NCBI GenBank assembly: GCA_036478235.1
Contig: JAZGDZ010000087.1
Span: 1 to 31,171, forward strand
DNA: 31,171 nt
Direction of reading: 5' to 3'
DNA from: JACZWZ01 sp036478235
GTDB taxonomy: Bacteria; Actinomycetota; Acidimicrobiia; Spongiisociales; UBA11373
The notes beneath the pieces are model-generated. The model did no database searches and was not told the DNA's origin. It saw only the letters and a list, made by a program, of their open reading frames with translations. Shown one piece after another: positions 16,423 through 24,047 of this stretch (the stretch's first letter is position 1; each line of letters opens with the position of its first letter). The position numbers and the translations under genes are program-made.

Positions 16423-17304
16423 TCACATGACCGCTTCGGCTTCATCCATGAGCACCTGCGGCGTCGCAGCACGGATGAAGTAGTACGGCCGCGTGCAGAA
16501 GCGCTCCACGAACCGGGCTCGTTTCATGCGCAGCTCTTCGGTGTCCACAATCGGCATCGGCCATCCCGGAGCCAGCAACTCGTTCAACAAGAAGTAGTTC
16601 TGCAGCGAATGGAGCGTCTGAAACTGACGCTCGAATGGGATCATCTCCACGAGACTCGGATCGAAGTTTCCGTCGATCGCAGGGACGATCACAACATCTA
16701 CGTTGCTCGGCGCCCCGTAGTCCTCCCACGTCGGCATCTCTCCGAAGAACTTCTCGACTCCCCGCGTGGGTGCAGCCTTGTCGGCACGCTCGGTTCCCTT
16801 GGCCCGTGACTTGATGAAGACCGTCTTGGAGCCCATCACCGCCGACCCATCCTCATCGATGACGGTCGTCTCGGTCGAGATCAGTTGGCCCCCGCGGCGG
16901 CAAGCCTCGATCTGGCCCATGCTCTTGCCGTGATTCGACTCACCTCCGAGAAACAGGACCGTCTGGTCCTTGTACCGCACGGCCGATGAGTGAAACGGAT
17001 GAAGTCCCTGGGCTTCCATGCGCAGCGCCAGCACGGTGACGATGACCTTTTGCAATGGTCCGGCCGCCCACTCGCCGTCGAAGCGCATGACCCTGCCGTC
17101 CCACCTCACCGACTTCTCAGCGGCATCGCGGTTCCACACGATGTCCGGATCGCCGAGAGTCACCTCGGGCTCGAGGCGGACATCGGCGAGCCGGTAGTTG
17201 AGGAAGTTCATGTCCTCGAGGACGTGGTCGGGCACCTCCGTACCGATAACGTCCACCCGGAGCCTGGCGGGGCCGGCCGACATCTCCTCAGAAAGCTGGG
17301 GCAT
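16423..17304 (-). CDS. HPr-kinase/PEP-carboxykinase-like P-loop protein
   Basis: In the 293-residue protein, the stretch from about 100 to 150 resembles HPr kinase: LHPFHSSAV, then a P-loop GGESNHGKS (120-128, Lys127 and Ser128), then RRGGQLISTETTVID, where HprK has RGHxLVADD. The N-terminal 90 residues and the C-terminal 130 residues match nothing I recognise; the C-terminus contains many aromatic residues. HprK-type ATPases phosphorylate a serine or histidine on a protein partner, or a small molecule. The start is ATG 17304 because GAGGAGAAGG precedes it; the frame extends 13 codons further. It lies between the GntR gene and the hydroxylase genes, and in the same operon as a swivelling phosphohistidine protein without an ATP-binding domain, so a joint phosphotransfer function is proposed. 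Confidence 0.7.
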   Translation of the reverse strand: MPQLSEEMSAGPARLRVDVIGTEVPDHVLEDMNFLNYRLADVRLEPEVTLGDPDIVWNRDAAEKSVRWDGRVMRFDGEWAAGPLQKVIVTVLALRMEAQGLHPFHSSAVRYKDQTVLFLGGESNHGKSMGQIEACRRGGQLISTETTVIDEDGSAVMGSKTVFIKSRAKGTERADKAAPTRGVEKFFGEMPTWEDYGAPSNVDVVIVPAIDGNFDPSLVEMIPFERQFQTLHSLQNYFLLNELLAPGWPMPIVDTEELRMKRARFVERFCTRPYYFIRAATPQVLMDEAEAVM

Positions 17305-17389
17305 TCCTTCTCCTCTGTTGTGCTTGTCCTGGCGCGCTTCCACTGTTCGATGTGCCGACTCCGGTACTGGTGCACCCCGTCTTAGATCG

Positions 17390-18076
17390 TCAGTCGCTCT
17401 CCAACTCGGGGTGTTCGAATCCCTCGATGAGATCGGCCGCTTCGGCGGCGTGGGTCCGCATCGTCTCGGCGGCCCTATCAGGATCGGCGTCGCTGATCGC
17501 GTCGAGAATGCCTTGGTGTCGGCGGCCCAGCCACTTCAGATCCATGCCGGGCGCGGCGGTGGTCACGTATGTGCGGGAGAACGGTTCCAACATCGACCAT
17601 AGGCGCTCGAGCGTGCCGTTCCCGGCCGCCTGCACGACCGTTGCATGGAACTCGGTGTTCTTCAAGGCGTGGTCGTGAGCGTCGTGGCGGTCGGCCGCCT
17701 CCATCATTTCCTTCATCAGCCGCTCGAGGTCCCGCAGGCATTTTTCGGTCCGGCGGGTCGCTGCCAGCCTTCCGGCCAGCGCCTCGAGCTCGGCCCGCAC
17801 CTCGATCGCCTCGGTCAACTCCTCTTTGGTGGGCTTGCGTACCCGCGAACCCCGGTAGGGCTGTATTTCGACGAACCCAAGTGTCGCCAGATCGCGTAGC
17901 GCCTCCCGTACCGGGGCCTGGCTCGTACCGAGCTCACGGGCCACCCGGGTCTCGACGATGCGAGACCCGGGCGACAGATCCCCTTCAAGGATCCACGTCA
18001 GAATCCGATCTTTGACCAGCGTAGAGAGAACCTCTCTCTCCACCGGATCGGAGCGGTTCTCCTGTGTGTTCGTCAC
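17390..18076 (-). CDS. GntR-family transcriptional regulator, FCD (FadR-type) subfamily
   Basis: The 228-residue protein has a GntR winged helix at about 15-80 (LSPGSRIVETRVARELG, then SQAPVREALRDL) and an all-helical FCD effector domain at about 90-220. The FCD metal/ligand residues are present: Asn-x-x-Phe-His in KNTEFHATVV, a His in RRHQGI and a His in RTHAAEA. Such regulators usually repress catabolic operons and release DNA on binding a carboxylate. The start is GTG 18076, overlapping the upstream stop as GTGA; a longer open frame upstream overlaps the previous gene and is not used. It is therefore in the operon preceded by the TCGATAATCGA site at 19979, and autoregulation is likely. Confidence 0.9.
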   Translation of the reverse strand: MTNTQENRSDPVEREVLSTLVKDRILTWILEGDLSPGSRIVETRVARELGTSQAPVREALRDLATLGFVEIQPYRGSRVRKPTKEELTEAIEVRAELEALAGRLAATRRTEKCLRDLERLMKEMMEAADRHDAHDHALKNTEFHATVVQAAGNGTLERLWSMLEPFSRTYVTTAAPGMDLKWLGRRHQGILDAISDADPDRAAETMRTHAAEAADLIEGFEHPELESD

Positions 18077-19806
18077 AGGATCTCGACCAGGCCGGTCGAG
18101 CCGTTGACGCGAAGTCGATCGCCTGACTTGATTCGTTCGGTCGCAACCGAACATCCGATGACCGCCGGAATCCCGAATTCGCGGGCCATCACCGCCGGAT
18201 GCGAGACCGTGCCACCGGCGTCGGTGACGATGCCGGCGATGAGGGCGAACAGGGGCGTCCATGCCGGATTGGTCATCTGGCACACCATGATGTCGCCCTT
18301 CTTCACCTGGTCGAACTCATCGACGGTCAACACGACCTTGGCTGTTCCCTCGACGACGCCCGGCGAGGCCCCGATGCCGGAAACCGAATCGGTCGCATCC
18401 TGCTCGATATGCAGCTTTTCCGGGAAGCCCCACAGGCCCAAGTATGGGAAATCGAGCTGAGACTCCGTAGCAGTCCCGATCCAGTCCCTGGGTCGGATCT
18501 TCTCGGATTCGGCGCGTTCAGCTTTGCGCTCCTTGACGATGCTTCTGGCGTCGTAGTTCTCCATGTCGCCGAGTAGATAGCGCAGCTCGTTGTACTTGAG
18601 GAGGATGACGTCGTCGGGCTCGTCCAGCACACCCTCCTCAACCAGCTTCCTGCCGATGCAGATGAGGACCACCCTCATGTGCTGGTTGGTCCCCTGATCG
18701 ATGTAGAAGTGATGATCGGGCGTGAGCGGAGCCATCTTCAGGTTGATCTCGCTGGCCGCCCTCATCTTCTCGAGCGCTTCGCCCTCGAGACCGTCCAACA
18801 TCTCCGCCGCGGCGGCGCCAATGTCGTCGGCCAGGTGCTTCACCGCGCTCGGATAGTCGTAGTCCGATTCGATGTATCCCTGAATCACGTCGAGGACGGG
18901 TGCCGGATTCTCGAACCGGCTGGTGAAGATGAACTCGTGGCTCCACACCGCGTGCCAGCCGAATTCACGCTGCCAGGGCGTGAGTTTCTCCTCGATGAAC
19001 TTCTTTCCCTGATCTGTGCTCTCGAGAGCAGCGAAGATCTCTGCGCCCGACTCCTTGGCAAATGCCTCAGAGAGAACTTTGTCGGCCTTCGCGCCCTCCT
19101 TCATCGTCCACAGCGCCTCGATGGAGTCCCAGTTACGGTCTTCCGCCGAGTTCTGCATCCTGCCCAGCAGTTCGGTGTCTGCCTCGCCGCGAACCTCCTC
19201 CATGACGGCTTGCAGGTTCAGCGTCGCCGACAGCTGGGCGAAGTTGAGCATCCAGTGGATCTTCCAATGACGATCGTGGATGTCCATGGCGTCCTCGAGG
19301 ATCACCGCCCACTCCATCAACGGAATCTCCTCCCAGCGGTCGATCTTCGACTCCAGATAGCTGAGGTTGCGCTTCATCTCGGGGACGAGCCGTTCCTGCC
19401 ACCAGTCTGCGAAGTTCAGACCGTAGATCGGGAGGACGGCGCCCAGGTAGCCGCCGATCTTCTCGGCGTACTCCGGGTCGTCCTTGGGGACTCGCGGCAG
19501 GTACAGGTTGCCGAACTCCATCGCCGGGACATCGAAGTCGGGGTCCGCCGGGATCGCCGCCGTGTAGAGGTATCCGTTCACATTCTTGGCGATCCAGTCG
19601 GACGCAAACGGGGTACCGAAGCGCCTGAACATGTGATCACAGCTCAGCCACCAGCCACCGATGTCGAAGTACATGGGGGAGAGTGGCTGCGGGCAGTGCA
19701 GGTCGTCGTAGACCCAGAAGAGCCCCTTCTCTTGCTCCGTCTCCCAATCGATCGGGAACTCCTTGTCACCGAGGAACTCCTTGATCACTTTGCTTGTGTC
19801 GGCCAT
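18073..19806 (-). CDS. PEP-utilising-type swivelling phosphohistidine protein lacking an ATP-grasp domain
   Basis: The 577-residue protein ends in a PEP-utilising mobile (swivelling) domain with the phosphorylatable histidine in GGTVSHPAVMARE (His536) and IPAVIG after it. The long N-terminal part begins with QPLSPMYFD near 40-48, which resembles the substrate-binding region of rifampin-phosphotransferase and PEP-synthase relatives (P-x-SP), and is rich in Trp and acidic residues. The ATP-grasp domain that loads phosphate onto this histidine in those enzymes is absent. Phenylphosphate synthase is a known case where the domains sit on separate subunits, so a partner must donate phosphate, either the HprK-like protein of this operon or the PPDK-like protein at 28375-30501. 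The start is ATG 19806 with AAAGGAG upstream. It is the first gene of an eight-gene operon. Confidence 0.75.
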   Translation of the reverse strand: MADTSKVIKEFLGDKEFPIDWETEQEKGLFWVYDDLHCPQPLSPMYFDIGGWWLSCDHMFRRFGTPFASDWIAKNVNGYLYTAAIPADPDFDVPAMEFGNLYLPRVPKDDPEYAEKIGGYLGAVLPIYGLNFADWWQERLVPEMKRNLSYLESKIDRWEEIPLMEWAVILEDAMDIHDRHWKIHWMLNFAQLSATLNLQAVMEEVRGEADTELLGRMQNSAEDRNWDSIEALWTMKEGAKADKVLSEAFAKESGAEIFAALESTDQGKKFIEEKLTPWQREFGWHAVWSHEFIFTSRFENPAPVLDVIQGYIESDYDYPSAVKHLADDIGAAAAEMLDGLEGEALEKMRAASEINLKMAPLTPDHHFYIDQGTNQHMRVVLICIGRKLVEEGVLDEPDDVILLKYNELRYLLGDMENYDARSIVKERKAERAESEKIRPRDWIGTATESQLDFPYLGLWGFPEKLHIEQDATDSVSGIGASPGVVEGTAKVVLTVDEFDQVKKGDIMVCQMTNPAWTPLFALIAGIVTDAGGTVSHPAVMAREFGIPAVIGCSVATERIKSGDRLRVNGSTGLVEIL

Positions 19807-19977
19807 TCGAAATGGCTCCTTTCCTTGGTGTTGCTCTTCGTCGGGTGGCCTGGACCGCCGTGGGGGAATCGAAAAAACGCATCCGAGTCTCGGTGCGGGG
19901 CCTGATCGAATGCAGGCCCAGGTACCGCACCGACCAGCGCGGTGGTAGCCGCCTCCCGACGCTCGGTCACGACAATC

Positions 19978-19990
19978 CTCGATAATCGAT
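19978..19990. promoter_or_regulatory. Putative operator, copy 2 (CTCGATAATCGAT)
   Basis: The same 13-mer as at 3650-3662 and 25088-25100. Here the identity with the third copy extends to 19 bases, ATCCTCGATAATCGATTAC (19975-19993). It lies just downstream of the minus-strand -10 box, where a repressor would block transcription of the hydroxylase operon. Confidence 0.65.
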
Positions 19991-19998
19991 TACTCGCC

Positions 19999-20028
19999 AG
20001 ACTACGGATTCCCACCCGGTGCCGTCAA
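19999..20028 (-). promoter_or_regulatory. Putative sigma70-type promoter for the 19806-10861 operon
   Basis: On the minus strand, TTGACG (20028-20023) and TAGTCT (20004-19999) are separated by 18 bp. The same two boxes with the same spacing occur at 25138-25109, while the first 12 or so spacer bases differ between copies, so the boxes look selectively kept. Confidence 0.6.
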
Positions 20029-20073
20029 CTGGTTCCCTTCTGATTACGAGTCCCCCACTTTCGCTCTGGAAGC

Positions 20074-20107
20074 GGAGGCGGCAGCGGGAAAACCCGCTGC
20101 CGCCTCC
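20074..20107. terminator. Hairpin terminator after the importer operon
   Basis: A perfect 15-bp inverted repeat, GGAGGCGGCAGCGGG (20074-20088) and its complement (20093-20107), with an AAAA loop. It lies 28 bp after the stop of the binding-protein gene. There is no T-tract, as for the hairpin at 10831. Confidence 0.8.
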
Positions 20108-20135
20108 TGGTTCGGTCGATGTGTCGTTCTGTTAC

Positions 20136-21554
20136 CTATCCACCCCAGTCGCACACGTTGTTGGCGTCACACACCGCCTCGATGGCAATCAAGTTGATGA
20201 CCTCCAGCGCGCGGTCCGGATCAAGGAGCACCGCCTCGCCGAGTGTGCCGTCGGCGCCGTACTCGGCGTAGGACTGAATGATGGAGTTGACTCCACCTTC
20301 ACTGTACGTCCCGGGGCCGGTCACTCCTTCGTAGTCGATCTCCTCACCTGCCCTGATCAACGCCAGGCAGTCGGCGTACGTGAAGCACACGGTTCCGGGC
20401 GGATCTCCAACCGCGAACATCGCCGGTGCCCAGTCACTGGCGTTGTACGAGCCGCCGTATTCCACGGCAAGTGCCGTGTGCACCAGCAGGTCGTACGCCG
20501 AGAAGTGGTACTGGTCCGACGCCGCGCCGAAGCTGTCCCCAAATCCCGGGGTGCCTTCCCACAGCGGCGAGTAGAACTCCCACGCCGGAGTTTCGTCGTT
20601 GAAGTCGAACGCAGCGAAACCGATGCCGTCCTGGGTGGGGATGACATCCGTTCCCAGCGCCGCCATGAACTCCGGGATGGCCCAGCCGGTCTCGCCGATC
20701 CAGAGGAGCGAGGCGCCGGCTTCGGCCGCCTCTTTGATCAAGACCGACGACTCAATCGCCCCGGCCTGAACGATCACGACATCCGGTGCCAGGTCGGCGA
20801 TCCGCTCCGCTTCGGCCCTATAGGAGGCCTGCTCGGCAGGAACGTCGATGCGAGCCAGAACTTCCAATCCCACTGCATCGGCAGTCAGAGCGGCTGCCGT
20901 GGCCGCGATCTGGAAGCCCTCGACCTGGGTGGCGAAGATGACGGCCGTCTCAGCGCCGATCGACTCCGCATACAGCGAGCCGGTCATGCCCAAGGCCTCG
21001 TCGAGGCCCTGCGCTCGGAAAATCGGCTCCGACCCGATTCCGCCGAGGTTGCCGGGGATGGTGCCCCCGTGAACCGTCGGCATCAGCGGCGAGTCGTTAT
21101 CCGCCAGCCACTCCGTCATAAAGTCGCGGTAGGTCCGGTACCCGTGAGCCGGGCTGACCAGGATTTCGGCCCCGTGCTGCTCCAGGCACGTACGAGCCGC
21201 CTGGCCTTCACCGACCGTCCCCAGGTCCTCGCTGACTACCTCCCACGGCCGCCCCAGCGGCGGATCGAGGTTGATGATCTCTTCGATCGGGAATGTGACA
21301 CCTGCTGTCAGGAACTCCCCAAACGCCGCGAACTCACCCGTGTAATAGGCCAGCTCGCAGACGACGACGGGGCCTGCCGGGGCCGCAACCGCTGCTGTGG
21401 TAGCCGCAGCCGCCGCCTCGGTCGTGGCGGTGGTGCCGACCACCGCTGCAGCCGTCGTCGTGGTGGCGTCGTCGTCACCGCACGCCGCCGCAATCAGGGC
21501 GAACACCAGCAGCACCGCCAGTACCCGTCCCATCCTTACTGTGCGTATTCGCAT
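20136..21554 (-). CDS. Branched-chain-amino-acid-type ABC transporter substrate-binding lipoprotein
   Basis: The 472-residue protein has a positively charged signal peptide and a lipobox LIAAAC with the lipidated Cys at about 25, followed by an Asp then Thr/Ala-rich linker to about 60. The rest is a type I periplasmic-binding fold (VVVCELAYYTGEFAAFG, then SPAHGY and IGSEPIFRAQG). It would be anchored outside the membrane and would deliver the ligand to the LivHM channel. Four cysteines in the C-terminal quarter may form disulphides. LivK-type proteins of such islands bind many carboxylates, amino acids and aromatic acids; the ligand is not readable. A strong GGGGAGG site precedes ATG 21554. 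It is the last gene of the importer operon. Confidence 0.9.
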   Translation of the reverse strand: MRIRTVRMGRVLAVLLVFALIAAACGDDDATTTTAAAVVGTTATTEAAAAATTAAVAAPAGPVVVCELAYYTGEFAAFGEFLTAGVTFPIEEIINLDPPLGRPWEVVSEDLGTVGEGQAARTCLEQHGAEILVSPAHGYRTYRDFMTEWLADNDSPLMPTVHGGTIPGNLGGIGSEPIFRAQGLDEALGMTGSLYAESIGAETAVIFATQVEGFQIAATAAALTADAVGLEVLARIDVPAEQASYRAEAERIADLAPDVVIVQAGAIESSVLIKEAAEAGASLLWIGETGWAIPEFMAALGTDVIPTQDGIGFAAFDFNDETPAWEFYSPLWEGTPGFGDSFGAASDQYHFSAYDLLVHTALAVEYGGSYNASDWAPAMFAVGDPPGTVCFTYADCLALIRAGEEIDYEGVTGPGTYSEGGVNSIIQSYAEYGADGTLGEAVLLDPDRALEVINLIAIEAVCDANNVCDWGG

Positions 21555-21593
21555 TTGCTTTCCTCCCCTTTCGGGATCTCACGTCGAGAGGCC

Positions 21594-22310
21594 CTAGATC
21601 CGGTACCCCTCCTTGAGTTGTTCGGTTGTCAGTCGGTCGGCTTCCTCGATGAGGAAGGACTCGCCGAGGCTCAGCACCATGACCCGATCGGCCACCTCCA
21701 GTGCCTTGGTTGCGTTCTGCTCCGCCAGCACGATGCCTACCCCGCGCGTTTCGTGGATTTCTTTGATCCTGTCGAAGAACGTGTCTACGTATAGGGGCGA
21801 AAGGCCCGCCGTGGGCTCGTCGAGGAGTAGCATCTTCGGGTCCTGCATGAGGGCCCGGGCACACGCCAGCATGCGCGACTCCCCGCCGGAGAGCGTTCCC
21901 GCCATCTGGTTCATCAGGCCGGCGAGGTCGGGGAACAACTCGATAACCTCGGTCATACGCTGATCCCGGGATCGAGTCCCGACCATCCCTCCGACGCTCA
22001 GGTTTTCGACGACGGTGAGATCCGAGAATATACCCGCTTCCTGGGGCACGTACCCGATCCCCCGACCGGCCGTTTCGAACGGCTGCAGTGTGGACACGTC
22101 CTCACCCTGGAATCGGATCCTGCCGCTCATGAGGGGGATCAATCGGGCCAACGTCGCCAACAGCGTGGTCTTGCCCGCTCCGTTGGCGCCGAGCACGGCA
22201 AAGATCTCGTTGCCGACCTCGAACTCGAGGCCCTTGATGACGGTGACTCCGTGGTAACCGCTGCGGATGGTCTCGACCTCGAGCATCGCGGGACCGACCG
22301 TCTCAGACAT
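21594..22310 (-). CDS. livF: ABC transporter ATP-binding protein, LivF type
   Basis: The 238-residue protein has Walker A GANGAGKTT, signature LSGGESRML, Walker B MLLLDEPTAGLSP and the Q-loop YVPQEAGIF, which is the LivF spelling. It would energise the importer with LivG. The start at ATG 22310 lies inside the end of livG (8-bp overlap) and follows GGAGAAGG; the open frame goes further upstream, but only within livG. Confidence 0.92.
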   Translation of the reverse strand: MSETVGPAMLEVETIRSGYHGVTVIKGLEFEVGNEIFAVLGANGAGKTTLLATLARLIPLMSGRIRFQGEDVSTLQPFETAGRGIGYVPQEAGIFSDLTVVENLSVGGMVGTRSRDQRMTEVIELFPDLAGLMNQMAGTLSGGESRMLACARALMQDPKMLLLDEPTAGLSPLYVDTFFDRIKEIHETRGVGIVLAEQNATKALEVADRVMVLSLGESFLIEEADRLTTEQLKEGYRI

Positions 22311-23100
22311 GGCCTTCTCCCAGATACTTCTCAATGACGGTCTTGTGCTCACGGATGGTCGGGGGATCGCCCCGCAAGATAACCTCGCCTTCTGCCATGA
22401 AGTGCACCTGGTCGCATAGGTTCCAGATCACGTGCAGGTCGTGCTCAACGATCACCACGGCCGTGCCCTCGGCGGCCAACCGTCGGATGACATGTATCAC
22501 CTTCTCCGTCAGCTTGTCGGGAAGACCGGCGGTGGGCTCGTCGAGCAGGAGGAATCTGGGTTTGAGCAGCAGGCAACGGATGATGTCGAGCAACTTCTTC
22601 TCGCCGGCCGATTGGGCGAACCCGGTCGGATCGTCGAACGAGAAGAATTCCAGGTACTCGCGGGCTTCGTCCCCATGGTCCTCGAACACGGGTCCCTCAC
22701 TAAAAATCCGATGCGGCTGTTCGTACTTGGCCGCGGCTACGGCCAACAGGAGCGAATCCCAGATGGTCAGCTTCTCAAAGTCCATGATCACCTGGTTGCT
22801 CTTCACGACCCCGAATCCTGCCATCCGGTGGGTGGGCAAATCAGAGAGCACCACCTCGCCGTCTTCGTCGAGATCCTGGCGGAGCGTGACCTTCCCCCTG
22901 TCGAGCTTGGTCGAATGCATGATCATCCGCATCAGGGTGGTCTTGCCCGCCCCATTGGGTCCGATCAGACCCTCGATCGGCCGGTCGCCCAGGAGGAGCT
23001 GATCGACGTCCACCACGACACGTCCCGAGAAGCTCTTCACCGCTCCTTCGATCCGGACCTGGGGGCGGGTCGCCGTCGCGATTTCCATGCCGTCACTCAC
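22303..23100 (-). CDS. livG: ABC transporter ATP-binding protein, LivG type
   Basis: The 265-residue protein has Walker A GPNGAGKTT, Walker B FLLLDEPTAGLP and the switch histidine in VEHDLHV. The signature is degenerate: AQSAGEKKLL where LivG proteins usually have LSYGQQRR. A Gln-loop equivalent, KSNQVI, is present. The start is given at GTG 23100, which overlaps the livM stop by 8 bp; ATG 23088 (MEIATATR) is also possible and has GGTGAG before it. Confidence 0.88.
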   Translation of the reverse strand: MSDGMEIATATRPQVRIEGAVKSFSGRVVVDVDQLLLGDRPIEGLIGPNGAGKTTLMRMIMHSTKLDRGKVTLRQDLDEDGEVVLSDLPTHRMAGFGVVKSNQVIMDFEKLTIWDSLLLAVAAAKYEQPHRIFSEGPVFEDHGDEAREYLEFFSFDDPTGFAQSAGEKKLLDIIRCLLLKPRFLLLDEPTAGLPDKLTEKVIHVIRRLAAEGTAVVIVEHDLHVIWNLCDQVHFMAEGEVILRGDPPTIREHKTVIEKYLGEGHV

Positions 23101-24043
23101 CGTGCATGCTCCGGGTCAGCTTGTCTCGCCGCATATCGCCCAGGATGCCGAATGGCCGGACGAGAAGAACGATGATCAACGCGGCGCCGAAAATCATCTC
23201 CCGGAGTACGGGGATCGTCTGCGTATACCACGAGCGGGGAAGAGGGAGATATGACTGGACCACGATGTCGAAGAATCCGACCGTAAGAACAACCCCGAGG
23301 ACCGCTCCCCATACCCGGGCGGTGCCCCCCAGCACCAACCCCACCATGGCGGCGAGGGTGACAGTGATCCCGATGCCCTCCGGTATGAGCAAGTGCACCA
23401 TCACGGCGTTGATGGCACCGAGCAGCCCCATGCCCGCCGAGCCGATCGTAAACAGCCACAGCTTCGTTCGGAACGTGGGCTTCCCCAGACTCCGGGCCAG
23501 CGGCTCGTTGTCGCCCACGGCGATCAGCAACCGCCCGTAGGGCGAGCGGTGAACCCGCCACACGTAGTAGAAGATCGCCCCCACCACAACGAACAGGATC
23601 CCGAACCACAGCAATTCGTTGGCTTTGGCCTTGCCGATGTCGAAGGGGAAGTTGAGGCCACCCATGCCGAGCGCACCGCCGGTGAGGCTCGTTTGGGTGG
23701 TGGCCAGGATCAAGACTGCCGCGGCAAATCCGAGCGTGCCCACCAACACGCCGTCGATGTCGAGGTCGGCGATCAGCCAACCGACCAGCAGACCGGCCAA
23801 GCCGGCAACGACCGTCCCGAAGACCATCGAGATCAAGAAGGGCCAGGGCTCTCCGATCGACCAATCCACCCTGACGAACAGCACCCCGAAGGCGTACGCC
23901 CCCATGGCCCAGAAGCCGACGACGCCGAAGTTGGCGATCCGGGCCAGCCCCAATTGGAGATGGAGCAGTAGCGCCAGGCCGATCACCATCACGACCTGAA
24001 AGACTCCAAAGAGCAGGAAGGCGTCGAGCCAGTCGAGGTTCAT
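23093..24043 (-). CDS. livM: Branched-chain-amino-acid-type ABC permease, LivM type
   Basis: The 316-residue, very hydrophobic protein has about nine membrane segments and the family features LHLQLGLARIANFG at the second helix and VLGGTARVWGAVLG in the coupling region. It forms the membrane channel with LivH. It starts at ATG 24043, one base after the livH stop, and overlaps livG by 8 bp. Confidence 0.92.
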   Translation of the reverse strand: MNLDWLDAFLLFGVFQVVMVIGLALLLHLQLGLARIANFGVVGFWAMGAYAFGVLFVRVDWSIGEPWPFLISMVFGTVVAGLAGLLVGWLIADLDIDGVLVGTLGFAAAVLILATTQTSLTGGALGMGGLNFPFDIGKAKANELLWFGILFVVVGAIFYYVWRVHRSPYGRLLIAVGDNEPLARSLGKPTFRTKLWLFTIGSAGMGLLGAINAVMVHLLIPEGIGITVTLAAMVGLVLGGTARVWGAVLGVVLTVGFFDIVVQSYLPLPRSWYTQTIPVLREMIFGAALIIVLLVRPFGILGDMRRDKLTRSMHGE

Positions 24044-24047
24044 ACGC

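Larger units (their letters stand above)
19927..20055. repeat. Duplicated promoter/leader block, copy A
   Basis: This segment matches 25040-25165 in the same orientation, from GCACCGACCAGCG through the operator to GCCGTCAACTGGTT and a little beyond, with a 3-bp length difference on the leader side. Both copies sit upstream of a minus-strand operon, with the operator about 170 bp before the first gene. The leader part, read on the minus strand, has GAGGA then GTG (19970-19968) and a conserved stretch of about 40 bases. The 329-bp gap around it (19807-20135) holds this block, the promoter, the operator and the importer terminator; no gene was seen. Confidence 0.8.
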
